Positions 39,632 to 48,302 of a stretch of DNA of 54,590 nucleotides are shown piece by piece (the stretch's first letter is position 1; the number at the start of each line of letters is the position of its first letter). The stretch comes from Leifsonia sp. 71-9. GTDB taxonomy: Bacteria; Actinomycetota; Actinomycetes; Actinomycetales; Microbacteriaceae. The DNA is taken from positions 40,347-94,936 of the forward strand of contig NZ_MKVJ01000010.1 of assembly GCF_001898805.1 (NCBI RefSeq), read 5' to 3'. The position numbers and the translations under genes were made by a program. The notes beneath the pieces are model-generated. The model had not been told where the DNA came from. It worked only from the letters and a program-made list of their open reading frames with translations, and did not search any database.

Positions 39632-39726
39632 GCCAGGCCGGTGGCTGCGAGGGCGTGCACTCCCCACCTCCCGAAAACCGTGCCGGTGGTCGAGGACGCG
39701 AGGATGACGGCAACGCTGAAGGTCAT
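39632..39726 (-). pseudogene. Fragment of an MFS transporter gene
   Basis: These 95 bases match 40943-41037 inside the intact MFS gene with about 15 mismatches counted by eye (~84%). The reading is FSVAVILASSTTGTVFGRWG then HALAATGLA, against FSVAVILTSSTTGTIFRNWG in the intact copy. Its ATG overlaps the stop of the upstream small gene as ATGA. Homology is lost abruptly on both sides, so it is a recombination remnant of a paralogous or ancestral copy. Covers most of the 178-base gap between the two flanking small genes. Confidence 0.82.
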
Positions 39727-39950
39727 TTGTAGAGCCGGAGCCGACGGACGAAAAGGTCGAGCGCAGAGTCCTCGTCGGTGAACGTTTGAATTGCTCCCTG
39801 AACCGCGCGCTCGTCGGTGTTCACGACGACCCATCCGTCGGGCGTCTGATAGATCGCCACTCGATCGGTGACGTTCTCGGGGAAACCGAACCAGGCGTGG
39901 GTGCCGAGCGATTCGGCCTCGATCGTGGCTAGTGCTTCGGTCCGCGTCAT
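39723..39950 (-). CDS. Small immunity-like protein (paralogue A, NTDERA motif)
   Basis: 75 residues from ATG 39950. Begins MTRTEALATIEAESLGTHAW, has GWVVVNTDERA near residues 40-50 and ends ALDLFVRRLRLYK. About half its residues match the next upstream gene. The WVV-x-TDERA centre and the C-terminal LDxFVxRLR recall bacterial immunity proteins of the Imm59-like kind, as I remember them; this family call needs a profile search. No toxin gene is adjacent. Confidence 0.7.
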   Translation of the reverse strand: MTRTEALATIEAESLGTHAWFGFPENVTDRVAIYQTPDGWVVVNTDERAVQGAIQTFTDEDSALDLFVRRLRLYK

Positions 39951-39968
39951 CGTCTGCTCCGGTTCGAT

Positions 39969-40199
39969 CTATTCGACCGCTGAGAGTCGAAGCCGTTCGA
40001 CGAAGAGGTCGAGAGCGCCTTCCTCGCTGACGAAAGTGCGGGTGGCGCCGGGTGCCGCGCGCTCATCGGTGTTCTCGACGATCCACTGTGCGCCGCGTTT
40101 GTAAATCAGCACACGGTTGGGGTGATACGGAAGGCCGAAGAAGGCGAATTGCTCGAGATCTTCGTTCTGCATGATGTCCAAGGCTTCTTGTCGCGTCAC
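39969..40199 (-). CDS. Small immunity-like protein (paralogue B, NTDERA motif)
   Basis: 76 residues from GTG 40199, preceded by a GAAGGGCGACAA stretch. MTRQEALDIMQNEDLEQFAF, then QWIVENTDERA and ALDLFVERLRLSAVE. Aligned by eye with paralogue A, 39 of about 73 positions are identical, marking a tandem duplication; the genes are 18 bases apart and probably co-transcribed. Codon use includes more A/T third positions (ATT, TTG, CTT) than neighbouring genes, which suggests transfer. Confidence 0.7.
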   Translation of the reverse strand: MTRQEALDIMQNEDLEQFAFFGLPYHPNRVLIYKRGAQWIVENTDERAAPGATRTFVSEEGALDLFVERLRLSAVE

Positions 40200-40599
40200 T
40201 ACGTTGTCGCCCTTCTATAGTTCACGAATCAAACCCATCTTGATCAGATAACTGACGGAGCAGGGAAGCGATCATCGTCGCCGGGTCGTAGTGGCAGCCG
40301 TGGCTGACGAGACAGCCAACCCCTGTTGGCGACGCCGATCGAAATCCCGCGGACGTGCTCCAGGCGAGACGGGCCGGACCGCGCCAGGCTGAGATCAGGC
40401 GCTCAGCTTGCGTGTCGGGGAGGGGCGTCGATTCTTCCATCGAGGTACGCCCTCAGATAGTCGGCCGTAATCTCGTCCGTCCGAGCTATCTCTTCGGCCG
40501 AAGGAACTTGGACAGGCCTGGACCCCGGCGATCGCCTCGTCCGCATCCCCCAACACGGTCGGTACGCTACCAGGTAGCGTGCGGTAGTTCTCGCGGGTT
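40200..40599. other. Gene-poor region between the immunity-like genes and the MFS gene
   Basis: No complete gene is convincing here. A minus-strand stretch at about 40403-40500 reads like natural protein (SAEEIARTDEITADYLRAYL, then DGRIDAPPRHAS before a stop), while the coding-looking stretch just upstream (LGDADEAIAGVQ) is in another frame. This may be a frameshifted or recombined small gene. No promoter or repeat is evident. Confidence 0.35.
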
Positions 40600-41949
40600 T
40601 CACGTGCTTGTGGATCCGGATCCATGCGCACGCGTCCGGGGAAGCGCGCACCACGCCGCCGTGACGGCGGCAGCCACCGCAGCCGTCAGCCAGCCGGCCG
40701 TCACGCCGCCGAACGCCGCGATCAACACGATCACGGAGGTCCCCAGCGCCGTTCCGAGCTGGGCGCCGGTGTTCAGGATTCCGCTGGCGCTGCCCTCCAG
40801 CGAGCCGGGCACGGAGGTGCCGATGGAGGTTCCCGCGACGGACGAGAGCCCGAGGCCCGCGCCCGCGAGCGCGACGCCGACCAGCACTCCCCACCAGGGT
40901 CCCGTCGTCGTGGCGAGCACCAGCTGTCCGATCGCGATCGTCGCCAGACCGGTGGCCGCGAGGGCGTGCGCTCCCCAGTTGCGGAAGATCGTGCCGGTGG
41001 TCGACGACGTGAGGATGACCGCGACGCTGAACGCCATGAGGGTCAGTCCGGCGGCGACGGGGCCGATCTTCAGCGTCTGCTGCAGGAAGAGGGTGGCGAG
41101 CACGGCGGAGGAACTGGTCGTGGCCGTGTTCACGAACGAGATCGCCGTGCCTTGGCGCAGCGGCCGTGACGCGAACGCTGCGCGAGGGATGAGCGGGTAG
41201 CGTGCGGTGCGCAGCCGCACCACGAGTAGGGCGGCGAGTCCCGCTCCGACGGCGACGAGCAGAATGCCGGCGGGCAGCGTCGGCGGCGACTCCATCAGCG
41301 CGGCGCCGGCGATGACCGCCATCACGGCGGCGATCAGCAGGACAGCGCCGGCCACGTCCAGCGGCGATTCGTCGCGGGGGTGCGACGAGCGAGCCACGGC
41401 GAGGAGGACACCGGCGAACAGCGCTGCCGCGAGCGGGAGGTTGATCCAGAAGACGGCCGGCCAGCCGAGCGCCTGCACCAGCAGGCCGCCGACCAGGAAC
41501 CCGGAGGCGCCGGCGGCCGCTCCCGTCGCGCTCCAGGCCGCGACGGCGCGACGGCGGGCGTCGCCGGCAGGCGCGGCCTCGAGCAGCAGCCGCAGCGCGG
41601 ACGGGACCGAGATCGCGGCGGCGGCTCCCTGCAGAGCGCGCGACAGCAGCACGGCGCCGATCGCCGCGTCGCCGAGCGCACCCGCTGCCGCACCGAGCAC
41701 GGAGACGGCGCCGAACAGCGCGATCCCCGTCAGCAGGATGCGCCGGTGGCCGAAGCGGTCCCCGAGGCGGGCGCCCAGGACGAGCAGGCCGCCGAAGAAC
41801 ATCGCGTAGACGGTGGCGAGGGGACCGGCGAACGCGGCGTCGGCGTGCACGCCTCGCAGGATCGAGGGAATCGCGGTCGTCGCGCTGGTCACCCCGAGCA
41901 CATCGACGAACTGGACGAGGCACAGGACGGGCACGGATCCGCGACGCAT
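40600..41949 (-). CDS. MFS transporter (DHA2/EmrB-QacA-like drug exporter)
   Basis: 449 residues from ATG 41949, with ~14 hydrophobic segments. Motif A is present as ARLGDRFGHRRILL and the motif C region as GAAAGASGFLVGGLLVQALGWPAVFWINLP, the WRWxFxINxP-like block of 14-helix drug:H+ antiporters. VQFVDVLGVTSATTAIPSIL at the start is family-typical (motif D1). Proton-driven export of hydrophobic compounds is inferred. A 95-base segment of it is duplicated at 39632-39726. Divergent from the drug ABC exporter, with 429 bases between. Confidence 0.9.
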   Translation of the reverse strand: MRRGSVPVLCLVQFVDVLGVTSATTAIPSILRGVHADAAFAGPLATVYAMFFGGLLVLGARLGDRFGHRRILLTGIALFGAVSVLGAAAGALGDAAIGAVLLSRALQGAAAAISVPSALRLLLEAAPAGDARRRAVAAWSATGAAAGASGFLVGGLLVQALGWPAVFWINLPLAAALFAGVLLAVARSSHPRDESPLDVAGAVLLIAAVMAVIAGAALMESPPTLPAGILLVAVGAGLAALLVVRLRTARYPLIPRAAFASRPLRQGTAISFVNTATTSSSAVLATLFLQQTLKIGPVAAGLTLMAFSVAVILTSSTTGTIFRNWGAHALAATGLATIAIGQLVLATTTGPWWGVLVGVALAGAGLGLSSVAGTSIGTSVPGSLEGSASGILNTGAQLGTALGTSVIVLIAAFGGVTAGWLTAAVAAAVTAAWCALPRTRAHGSGSTST

Positions 41950-42022
41950 GGCCGCCAGGGTACGCCGCCGCCCGTCGGCGACCCTGTGGCGGCCGAACGC
42001 GCACTCCGGCTGATCGCGTCCG

Positions 42023-42061
42023 AAAAAGTCCTTGCGATCCAGACGAACCTGGCAATAAGCT
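42023..42061 (+). promoter_or_regulatory. Promoter with A-tract upstream of -35 (WhiB7-like arrangement)
   Basis: AAAAA (42023-42027), 4 bases, TTGCGA (42032-42037), 18 bases, TAAGCT (42056-42061). WhiB7-dependent promoters in Actinobacteria carry an A/T-rich block just upstream of the -35, often in genes for ribosome-targeting drug resistance. The match is by eye; no whiB7 gene is in the window. Confidence 0.45.
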
Positions 42062-42115
42062 GTAGGGCTGCCTTGTCGCGGCACTACGTGAACGCATCGA
42101 GGCCGGGAGGACGCA

Positions 42116-42199
42116 ATGAAAAAGACTGGATACGCACGAATCGTGACGGTGTTCGGACTTGTCGCGCGCGCGTCCTCGGAGCCGGCCCCCACCTGGTAG
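42116..42199 (+). CDS. Upstream ORF / leader peptide of the drug ABC exporter
   Basis: 27 codons, starting MKKTGYARIVTV and ending SEPAPTW then TAG. GGGAGG at 42105-42110 is placed 5 bases before ATG 42116, a near-ideal ribosome site. The peptide begins about 50 bases after the proposed promoter, and its stop lies in a small hairpin (CCTGG 42192-42196 with CCAGG 42203-42207). It is too short to be an enzyme; position, ribosome site and downstream hairpins mark it as a cis-acting leader that could sense ribosome stalling. Confidence 0.6.
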   Translation: MKKTGYARIVTVFGLVARASSEPAPTW

Positions 42200-42230
42200 G
42201 TCCCAGGAAGGTCTGCGTCTCCGGCTGACT

Positions 42231-42341
42231 GTCGCCGCTCTGACAGCACTGTTCTCGAGGGTCGAGCATACTTCGGTGTGCCTTCGGCGACCCTCGGCGG
42301 CGACCTCTCAGCACTGTTCCCGCGGGTCCTCGGTGACCCGC
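42231..42341 (+). promoter_or_regulatory. Stacked hairpins in the mRNA leader (candidate attenuator)
   Basis: GTCGCCG (42231-42237) pairs with CGGCGAC (42298-42304). Inside, CGAGGGTCG (42256-42264) pairs with CGACCCTCG (42288-42296), and inside that GCATAC-TTCG-GTGTGC (42266-42281) has a UUCG tetraloop. A second hairpin, GCGGGTC (42322-42328) with GACCCGC (42335-42341), follows. CAGCACTGTT is directly repeated (42244-42253, 42309-42318), once before each hairpin. The ABC gene starts 37 bases after the last stem. Confidence 0.6.
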
Positions 42342-42378
42342 CGCAGAAGTCGGAAAATCACAAGAAAACGGAAGTCTC

Positions 42379-44220
42379 ATGGCTGAAACACATCAGCATC
42401 CACCTCAAAGAGAACAGAACATCAAGCGCGCGGGCACCATCCGCACGCTGCTGCGCATCCTGCCGTTCGCGAAGTCGGCCGCGCCGCGCATCGTGCTCGG
42501 CATGGTCGCCGCGCTGCTGGCGAGCCTCGTCGCGCTCAGCATCCCCCAGGTGCTGGGCTGGCTGGTCGACGGTCCGCTGTCCACTGGCGACGCCTCCGCG
42601 GTCTGGCCGGCGGCACTGCTCGTGGTCGGGCTGGGCGCGGCGGAGGCCGTGTTCATCTCGCTGCGACGCTGGTTCGTGCTCACCCCGGGCACGCACGTCG
42701 AGGCGCGGATGCGCAACGGTCTGTACGCCAAGCTGCAGGACCTCCCGGTCGCCTTCCACGACCGGTGGCCCAGTGGGCAGTTGCTCTCGCGCGCGGTGAG
42801 CGACCTCGGGCTGATCCGCCGCTGGCTGTCGTTCGGCATCGTGCTGCTCGTCGTCAACGTCGTCACGATCATCGTCGGATTCGCGATCCTGATCAGCTGG
42901 AACTGGATCCTCGGGCTGATCTTCCTGGTCTGCTCCATCCCGCTGTGGATCTACGGGTTCGTGTTCGAGGCCAAGTACTCGATCATCGCCCGCCGCAGCC
43001 AGGACCAGGCCGGCGACCTCGCCACCGCGGTGGAGGAGTCGGTGCACGGCATCCGCGTCCTCAAGGCGTTCGGCCGGGGCAAGCACGCCCTCAAGAACTT
43101 CGCGTCGCAGGCCGAGCAGCTGCGCGGCACGGAGATCGAGAAGGCGAAGGCCATCGCCGGCATCTGGCTGTGGCTCCTGCTCATCCCGGACGTGGCGTTC
43201 GGCATCAGCCTCGTCGTGGGCGTGTGGCTCTCGGCGCAGGGGCAGCTGTCGGTCGGCGAGCTCGTCGCGTTCTTCGCGACCGCGACGGTGCTGCGGTTCC
43301 CGATCGAGTCGATCGGCTTCCTGCTCTCGATGACGTTCGACACGCGCACCGCGGCCGACCGCTTCTTCGAGGTCCTGGACGAGGTCAACACGATCACCGA
43401 CCCGGCCGAGCCGAAGCGGATCGTCGACCCGAAGGGCGAGCTCGTCTTCGACGACGTGCACTTCCGCTACCAGGACTCGCCCGAGCGGTTCCCCGACCTG
43501 CTGGACGGCATCCGCCTGACGGTGGAGCCGGGGGAGACGATGGCGCTGGTCGGCCTGACCGGCTGCGGCAAGTCGACCCTGACCGCGCTCACCACCCGCC
43601 TGTACGACGTGACCGGCGGTGCCGTGCGCATCGACGGCGTGGACGTGCGCGACCTGACCCGGTACGACCTGCGCAAGGCCATCGCGATGGCCTTCGAGGA
43701 CGCGACACTGTTCTCGGCATCCGTGCGGGACAACGTGCTGCTGGGCCGCGACGAACTCGACCCGGCCTCCCCGGAGGCCGAGCGCGTGCTCACCGAGGCG
43801 CTCGAGATCGCGCAGGCGGGCTTCGTGTACGACCTCCCCGAGGGGGTCGAGACGAAGGTCGGCGAGGAGGGGCTCAGCCTCTCCGGCGGACAGCGTCAGC
43901 GACTCGCGCTCGCGCGTGCGGTCGCCGCCGCACCCAGCGTGCTCGTGCTGGACGACCCGCTGTCGGCGCTCGACGTCGACACCGAGGCGCTCGTCGAGGC
44001 CGCGCTGCGGCGCGTCCTCGCCTCCACCACCGCCCTGATCGTCGCGCATCGCCCCTCCACGGTGACGCTCGCCGACCGGGTGGCGCTTCTGGAGGACGGC
44101 CGCATCACGGCCGTCGGAACGCACCACGACCTGCTCGCCACGAGCGAGCACTACCGATTCGTCATCTCCAGCCTGGAGGACGACGAGAACGAAGAGATCC
44201 TGCAGGAGGTGAACCTGTGA
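42379..44220 (+). CDS. ABC exporter subunit 1 (membrane-ATPase fusion, degenerate catalytic site)
   Basis: 613 residues: six-helix membrane domain (~25-340), then nucleotide-binding domain. Walker [11 protein letters not shown]-loop region [17 protein letters not shown], signature LSGGQRQR, and Walker [13 protein letters not shown], in which Asp replaces the catalytic Glu. That substitution is usual for one half of heterodimeric exporters (LmrC/LmrD, TM287/288 types). It pairs with the next gene, whose site is canonical. Multidrug export is inferred. A 310-base regulatory leader precedes it. Stop overlaps the next GTG (GTGA). Confidence 0.93.
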   Translation: MAETHQHPPQREQNIKRAGTIRTLLRILPFAKSAAPRIVLGMVAALLASLVALSIPQVLGWLVDGPLSTGDASAVWPAALLVVGLGAAEAVFISLRRWFVLTPGTHVEARMRNGLYAKLQDLPVAFHDRWPSGQLLSRAVSDLGLIRRWLSFGIVLLVVNVVTIIVGFAILISWNWILGLIFLVCSIPLWIYGFVFEAKYSIIARRSQDQAGDLATAVEESVHGIRVLKAFGRGKHALKNFASQAEQLRGTEIEKAKAIAGIWLWLLLIPDVAFGISLVVGVWLSAQGQLSVGELVAFFATATVLRFPIESIGFLLSMTFDTRTAADRFFEVLDEVNTITDPAEPKRIVDPKGELVFDDVHFRYQDSPERFPDLLDGIRLTVEPGETMALVGLTGCGKSTLTALTTRLYDVTGGAVRIDGVDVRDLTRYDLRKAIAMAFEDATLFSASVRDNVLLGRDELDPASPEAERVLTEALEIAQAGFVYDLPEGVETKVGEEGLSLSGGQRQRLALARAVAAAPSVLVLDDPLSALDVDTEALVEAALRRVLASTTALIVAHRPSTVTLADRVALLEDGRITAVGTHHDLLATSEHYRFVISSLEDDENEEILQEVNL

Positions 44221-46031
44221 GCACCGCAACCGTCCTGGGCGTCGAAGGCGAAGAGCGCAACGACCTCACCAAGGAGGAGAGCAGGCAGGTCCGCAGACGC
44301 TCGCTGCGTCTGCTGGGCTCGCTCATGCGACCCCTCCGGCTCCGGCTGATCCTGACGGCGGTCGTCGTCGTGATCAGCACGGCCGGGCAGGTCGCAGGCC
44401 CCGCGATCATCGCCTTCGGCATCGACAACGGCATCTCGGCCCTGCAGTCGCAGAACTGGCTGCCCGTCGCCGCCGCGGGCGTCGCGTACCTCGTGACCGG
44501 CATCATCGGCGCGGTCCTGATCGCCTGGTACACCATCCTGAGCGCGCGGATCAGCCAGGCGATCCTGATCGACCTGCGCAAGCGGGTGTTCCTGCACACG
44601 CAGAAGCTCTCGCTCGAGTTCCACGAGTCGTACACGTCCGGACGCATCATCTCGCGCCAGACGAGCGACCTGGACTCGATCCGCGAGCTCCTGGACTCCG
44701 GCATCAACCAGCTCGTGCAGGGCTTCCTGTACATGCTGTTCATCGCGATCGCCCTGTTCGCGCTGGACTGGGTGAGCGGCGTCGTCCTGCTGGTCTCGCT
44801 GGTGCCGCTCTACCTGCTTACGCGCTGGTTCCAGAAGCGCTCGCAGGTGCTGTTCCGCATCTCGCGGGTGGCGTCGGCGAAGCTGATCGTGCAGTTCGTG
44901 GAGACGATGACCGGCATCCGCGCGGTCAAGGCGTTCCGCAAGGAGAAGCGCAACGAGAAGGAGTTCGGCGGCCTCGTCGAGGACTACCGCGACGTCAACG
45001 CGCGGGTCATCCAGCTGTTCGGGATCTTCGACCCGGGCCTCGTGATGATCGGCAACCTCACGGTCGGCGTCGTCCTCCTGGTCGGCGGGTTCCGCGTCGC
45101 GGAGGGGCAGCTCGCCATCGGTGTGCTGCTGGCGGCTCTGCTCTACACGCGGCGCTTCTTCGACCCGATGGAGGAGATGGCGATGTTCTACAACTCCTAC
45201 CAGTCGGCCGCGGCCGCGCTCGAGAAGATCTCGGGCGTCCTGGAGGAGGAGCCGAGCGTCCCCGACCCGGTGAAGCCGGTCGACCTGTGGACGGCGGAGG
45301 GGCACGTGCGGTTCGACGACGTCACCTTCGCCTACAAGGAGGACCGTGTCATCCTGCCGGAGTTCAGCCTGGACATCCCGGCGGGGCAGACGATCGCCCT
45401 CGTGGGCTCGACCGGAGCGGGCAAGTCGACCCTGGCCAAGCTGATCTCGCGGTTCTACGACCCGAGTGACGGCGAGGTCTCGATCGACGGCGTCGACCTG
45501 CGCGATCTGCACCCGAAGGACCTGCGCCGCGCCATCGTGATGGTCACGCAGGAGGCGTACCTGTTCAGCGGTTCCGTCGCCGACAACATCGCGCTCGGTA
45601 AGCCCGACGCGTCGCGCGACGAGATCGTCCGGGCGGCGAAGGCCGTGGGGGCGCACGAGTTCATCGAGGGGCTGCCCAACGGGTACGACACCGACGTGAA
45701 CAAGCGCGGCGGCCGGGTGTCCGCGGGTCAGCGCCAGCTGATCTCGTTCGCCCGGGCGTTCCTCGCCGACCCGGCGGTGCTGATCCTGGACGAGGCCACC
45801 AGCTCGCTCGACATCCCGAGCGAGCGCCTGGTGCAGGAGGCGCTGCAGACGCTGCTCGCCGACCGCACCGCGGTGATCATCGCCCACCGGCTCTCGACGG
45901 TCGCCATCGCGGACCGCGTGCTCGTGATGGAGCACGGTCGGGTGGTCGAGGACGGCACACCGGACGATCTGATCGCCGGGACCGGCCGGTTCGCCCAGCT
46001 GCATGCAGCCTGGCGGGACTCGCTGGTCTAG
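44217..46031 (+). CDS. ABC exporter subunit 2 (membrane-ATPase fusion, canonical ATPase)
   Basis: 604 residues from GTG 44217. An N-terminal charged segment ([19 protein letters not shown]), six membrane helices, then the ATPase: Walker [29 protein letters not shown], signature VSAGQRQ (SAG instead of SGG), Walker [13 protein letters not shown] with the catalytic Glu, and the switch IIAHRLST. It provides the active hydrolysis site only in part; in heterodimers each site is built from both chains. The longer frame opening at 42765 is antisense-like read-through within subunit 1 and is ignored. Confidence 0.93.
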   Translation: MSTATVLGVEGEERNDLTKEESRQVRRRSLRLLGSLMRPLRLRLILTAVVVVISTAGQVAGPAIIAFGIDNGISALQSQNWLPVAAAGVAYLVTGIIGAVLIAWYTILSARISQAILIDLRKRVFLHTQKLSLEFHESYTSGRIISRQTSDLDSIRELLDSGINQLVQGFLYMLFIAIALFALDWVSGVVLLVSLVPLYLLTRWFQKRSQVLFRISRVASAKLIVQFVETMTGIRAVKAFRKEKRNEKEFGGLVEDYRDVNARVIQLFGIFDPGLVMIGNLTVGVVLLVGGFRVAEGQLAIGVLLAALLYTRRFFDPMEEMAMFYNSYQSAAAALEKISGVLEEEPSVPDPVKPVDLWTAEGHVRFDDVTFAYKEDRVILPEFSLDIPAGQTIALVGSTGAGKSTLAKLISRFYDPSDGEVSIDGVDLRDLHPKDLRRAIVMVTQEAYLFSGSVADNIALGKPDASRDEIVRAAKAVGAHEFIEGLPNGYDTDVNKRGGRVSAGQRQLISFARAFLADPAVLILDEATSSLDIPSERLVQEALQTLLADRTAVIIAHRLSTVAIADRVLVMEHGRVVEDGTPDDLIAGTGRFAQLHAAWRDSLV

Positions 46032-46046
46032 GTTCTGCCGTGGTTC

Positions 46047-46085
46047 CGGAGGGGCGGCGCGTAATCGGTACGCGTCGCCCCTCCG
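46047..46085. terminator. Bidirectional terminator between ABC exporter and the PLP-fold gene
   Basis: A 17-bp stem with one G-T pair (46047-46063 with 46069-46085, left arm CGGAGGGGCGGCGCGTA) around a 5-base loop, between convergent genes. Confidence 0.85.
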
Positions 46086-46110
46086 CCATGATCACCCGCG
46101 GTAGGGGTTG

Positions 46111-47127
46111 TCAGCCCGCGGGCGACCAGGTCGTGCGCGACCGGCGCGGACGGAGGACGCGATGTCCCCGCTCCGCGCCGCCGCGGAAGAAGGAGAAGCG
46201 CCCGAGGATCCCGGAGCGCGGGTCGTGCGCCAGCACGAGCACGTCGGCGCCGGCGTCGATGCACGCGCTGGCGGAGGCCGGGTCGGCGTCGCGCTCGTCG
46301 CCTCCGGTGACGACGCTGAGGCATCCGGCGGTCACCGCGCGGGAGGCCGACGCGATGATCGTGACGTGCGACGTGGCCGGAGCCACGATGGCGCGGATCG
46401 CCCGTGCGAGTTCGGCCTGCTCGACGGGGCGGGATGCCGCGCGTCCGGGGAACCCGGCGCCGAGGTCCAGCACGTCGAAACGCGCTCCGGTGGCGACGCG
46501 CACGTCGGCGGTGACGGCCGCGGCATGGACGATCTCGGCGACGTAGTCGGCGGGGGAGGAGTGCGTCGGCGGCTGGAGGGACAAGCCGCCGACGCACACC
46601 CCCTGTCCGGCCGCCGCGCGCACGGCGCGGACGATCTCGTCGGGCCGGAAGCCGCGCCCTGCACGGTGCGCGGAGGAGGAGTCTGCGCACGGCCGGAGCC
46701 GGAGCAGTAGGCGGATGTCGTCGGGAGCTCCGGCGAACGCGGCCAACTCGGCCGCGTCGTCCACGACGAAGCGCCGCACACCCGCCCGATAGGCCGCCGC
46801 GACGTCGCGCGGGCTCGTGATCGGCGCCGTGTGGAGCAGCCGGGGGCGAGCCTCGCAGAGCATGAGCGTGTCGAGCGCGGCCGGCTGCGCCACTTCGAAC
46901 GCGCCCTGCGCGGCCGCGATGGCGTCGAGCAGTGCGGGATGCGAGAGGGCGCTCACGTCGTAGTGCACATCCACCCACGGGAAGGCGGCGCGGAGGTCGA
47001 GGTAGCGCTCGGCCGCCCGCTCCACGTCGATCACGACGAGGGGGAGATCGCCGGAGTCGCCCGCCGTCCCCGCCGCCGGCGCCACAGGGGCACCGGTCGG
47101 GTCGGCGGTTCGGGTGACGGCGGGCAT
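46111..47127 (-). CDS. Fold type III PLP decarboxylase-like protein without the catalytic lysine
   Basis: 338 residues from ATG 47127 after a GAGGAG site. It follows the alanine-racemase-like barrel of ornithine/diaminopimelate decarboxylases: RYLDLRAAFPWVDVHYDVSA at the place of the consensus VHYAVKAN, then FEVAQPAALD, AYRAGVRRFVVDDAAELAAF, VLLRLRP-like LLLRLRPCADSSSAH, GLSLQPPTHS, and FDVLDLGAGFPGR. The PLP lysine position is Ser59. The C-terminal beta domain is short. Either a pseudoenzyme or a binding protein; a sequence error cannot give K to S alone. Divergent from a receiver protein. Confidence 0.72.
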   Translation of the reverse strand: MPAVTRTADPTGAPVAPAAGTAGDSGDLPLVVIDVERAAERYLDLRAAFPWVDVHYDVSALSHPALLDAIAAAQGAFEVAQPAALDTLMLCEARPRLLHTAPITSPRDVAAAYRAGVRRFVVDDAAELAAFAGAPDDIRLLLRLRPCADSSSAHRAGRGFRPDEIVRAVRAAAGQGVCVGGLSLQPPTHSSPADYVAEIVHAAAVTADVRVATGARFDVLDLGAGFPGRAASRPVEQAELARAIRAIVAPATSHVTIIASASRAVTAGCLSVVTGGDERDADPASASACIDAGADVLVLAHDPRSGILGRFSFFRGGAERGHRVLRPRRSRTTWSPAG

Positions 47128-47263
47128 CGGGTTCTCCTCGGGATTGTTGAGCTTGCCTCAGATCATCCTCGTGCGCCGGATTGCCCCGCATCCGGGGGGC
47201 CACCCGAACCGATTGCGTGCGTCCACGGATGATGATCGGTCGGCGACCGGCGAGGATTGATGC

Positions 47264-47611
47264 ATGTACCTGCGCGTTGTGATCGTCGACGACCACGCGC
47301 GCTTCCGTGCCCAGGCGGCCGAGCTGCTGCAGCTGGAGCACTTCGCCGTCGTCGGCGACGCCGATACCGGGGCCCGCGGGGTGGAGCTCAGCCGCCGCCT
47401 CGCTCCCGACGTCGTGCTGCTCGACGTCGGCCTCCCCGACGCCAGCGGCTTCGACCTCGTCGCGGACATGCACGCGACCGGCGCCGCGGTGGTCCTCACC
47501 TCCAGCCGCTCCTTCCGCGATTACGGCCGCCGGGTGGCCGACAGCGGCGCAGAGGGATTCATCACGAAAGGCGACCTGACCGGCCCGGCGATCCGCAGTC
47601 TGCTACGGTAA
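47264..47611 (+). CDS. Stand-alone response-regulator receiver protein
   Basis: 115 residues, one REC domain only: acidic pair Asp9-Asp10, phospho-acceptor Asp54 in VVLLDVGLP, Ser80/Ser81, and Lys102 in FITKGDL. No output domain; such proteins act by protein contact or as phosphate sinks. A LuxR-type regulator gene starts 5 bases after its stop and a kinase follows, so one kinase may feed both. Confidence 0.9.
   Translation: MYLRVVIVDDHARFRAQAAELLQLEHFAVVGDADTGARGVELSRRLAPDVVLLDVGLPDASGFDLVADMHATGAAVVLTSSRSFRDYGRRVADSGAEGFITKGDLTGPAIRSLLR
47604..47609 (+). promoter_or_regulatory. Possible -10 element for the LuxR-type regulator
   Basis: TACGGT, 7 bases before GTG 47617, inside the end of the receiver gene; no ribosome site precedes the GTG. 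Confidence 0.35.
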
Positions 47612-47616
47612 TCCCC

Positions 47617-48297
47617 GTGGCAGCGGGAGAGAGTTCTGGATCCCGCCCGCTTCGGGTCGCGATCGCCGACGACGCGGTTCTGCTCCGCGAAGGCATCGGT
47701 CAGATCCTGCGCGCGGGCGGGGTGGATGTGGTCGCCTCCGTCGACACGGCCGAGGAAGTGCTCGACGTGGTGGCGGGCGACGCGATCGACGCCATCGTTC
47801 TCGACATCAAGATGCCGCCCACCCACACCGACGAGGGTCTGCGCGCGCTGGAGACCCTCCGCGCCGACGGATCGACGGTCGGTGTCCTGCTGCTGTCGAT
47901 GTACACCACCGCCGCCTATGCCATCCGCGCGATGACGGCGGGCAGCGGCACGGGCTACCTCCTCAAGGAGCGCGTCGCCGACGGCGAATCGCTCGTCAAC
48001 GCCGTCCGCACCGTGGCCGCCGGCGGGTCCGTCGTCGACCCGGAGGTCGTGCAGCTGCTGGTGTCGGCCCGCTCCTCCGAGCGCACGGTGGAGACGCTCT
48101 CGACCCGGGAGCTCGACGTGCTCAGCCGCATGGCGGAGGGCAAGTCGAACGCCGGCATCGCCGCCGAGCTGCACCTCAGCCTGCGCACGGTCGAGTCGCA
48201 CATCGGGCACATCATGGCGAAGCTCGGCGTCGAGGACTCCGCAGAGGGGCACCGCCGGGTGCTCGCCGTGCTGCGCTTCCTCGGCAAGGACGGCTGA
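47617..48297 (+). CDS. LuxR/NarL-family response regulator
   Basis: 226 residues from GTG 47617. REC domain ~12-130: acidic Asp18/Asp19, Asp63 in IVLDIKMPP, Lys117 in YLLKERV. C-terminal NarL-type HTH ~155-220: LSTRELDVLSRMAEGKSNAG, IAAELHLSLRTVESHIGHI. Binds DNA as a dimer on phosphorylation. The kinase gene follows after 5 bases. Confidence 0.94.
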   Translation: MAAGESSGSRPLRVAIADDAVLLREGIGQILRAGGVDVVASVDTAEEVLDVVAGDAIDAIVLDIKMPPTHTDEGLRALETLRADGSTVGVLLLSMYTTAAYAIRAMTAGSGTGYLLKERVADGESLVNAVRTVAAGGSVVDPEVVQLLVSARSSERTVETLSTRELDVLSRMAEGKSNAGIAAELHLSLRTVESHIGHIMAKLGVEDSAEGHRRVLAVLRFLGKDG

Positions 48298-48302
48298 GCC
48301 CG

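Noticed and set aside
40395-40631. Short minus-strand frames (40222-40440, 40395-40631) and the natural-looking ending near 40403
   Set aside because: They overlap one another in different frames, have no clear ribosome site, and the protein-like stretches switch frame. Kept only as a note on the gene-poor region.
47161-47233. Inverted repeat ATCATCC/GGATGAT before the receiver gene
   Set aside because: Seven-base arms 58 bases apart, no structural support; likely chance.
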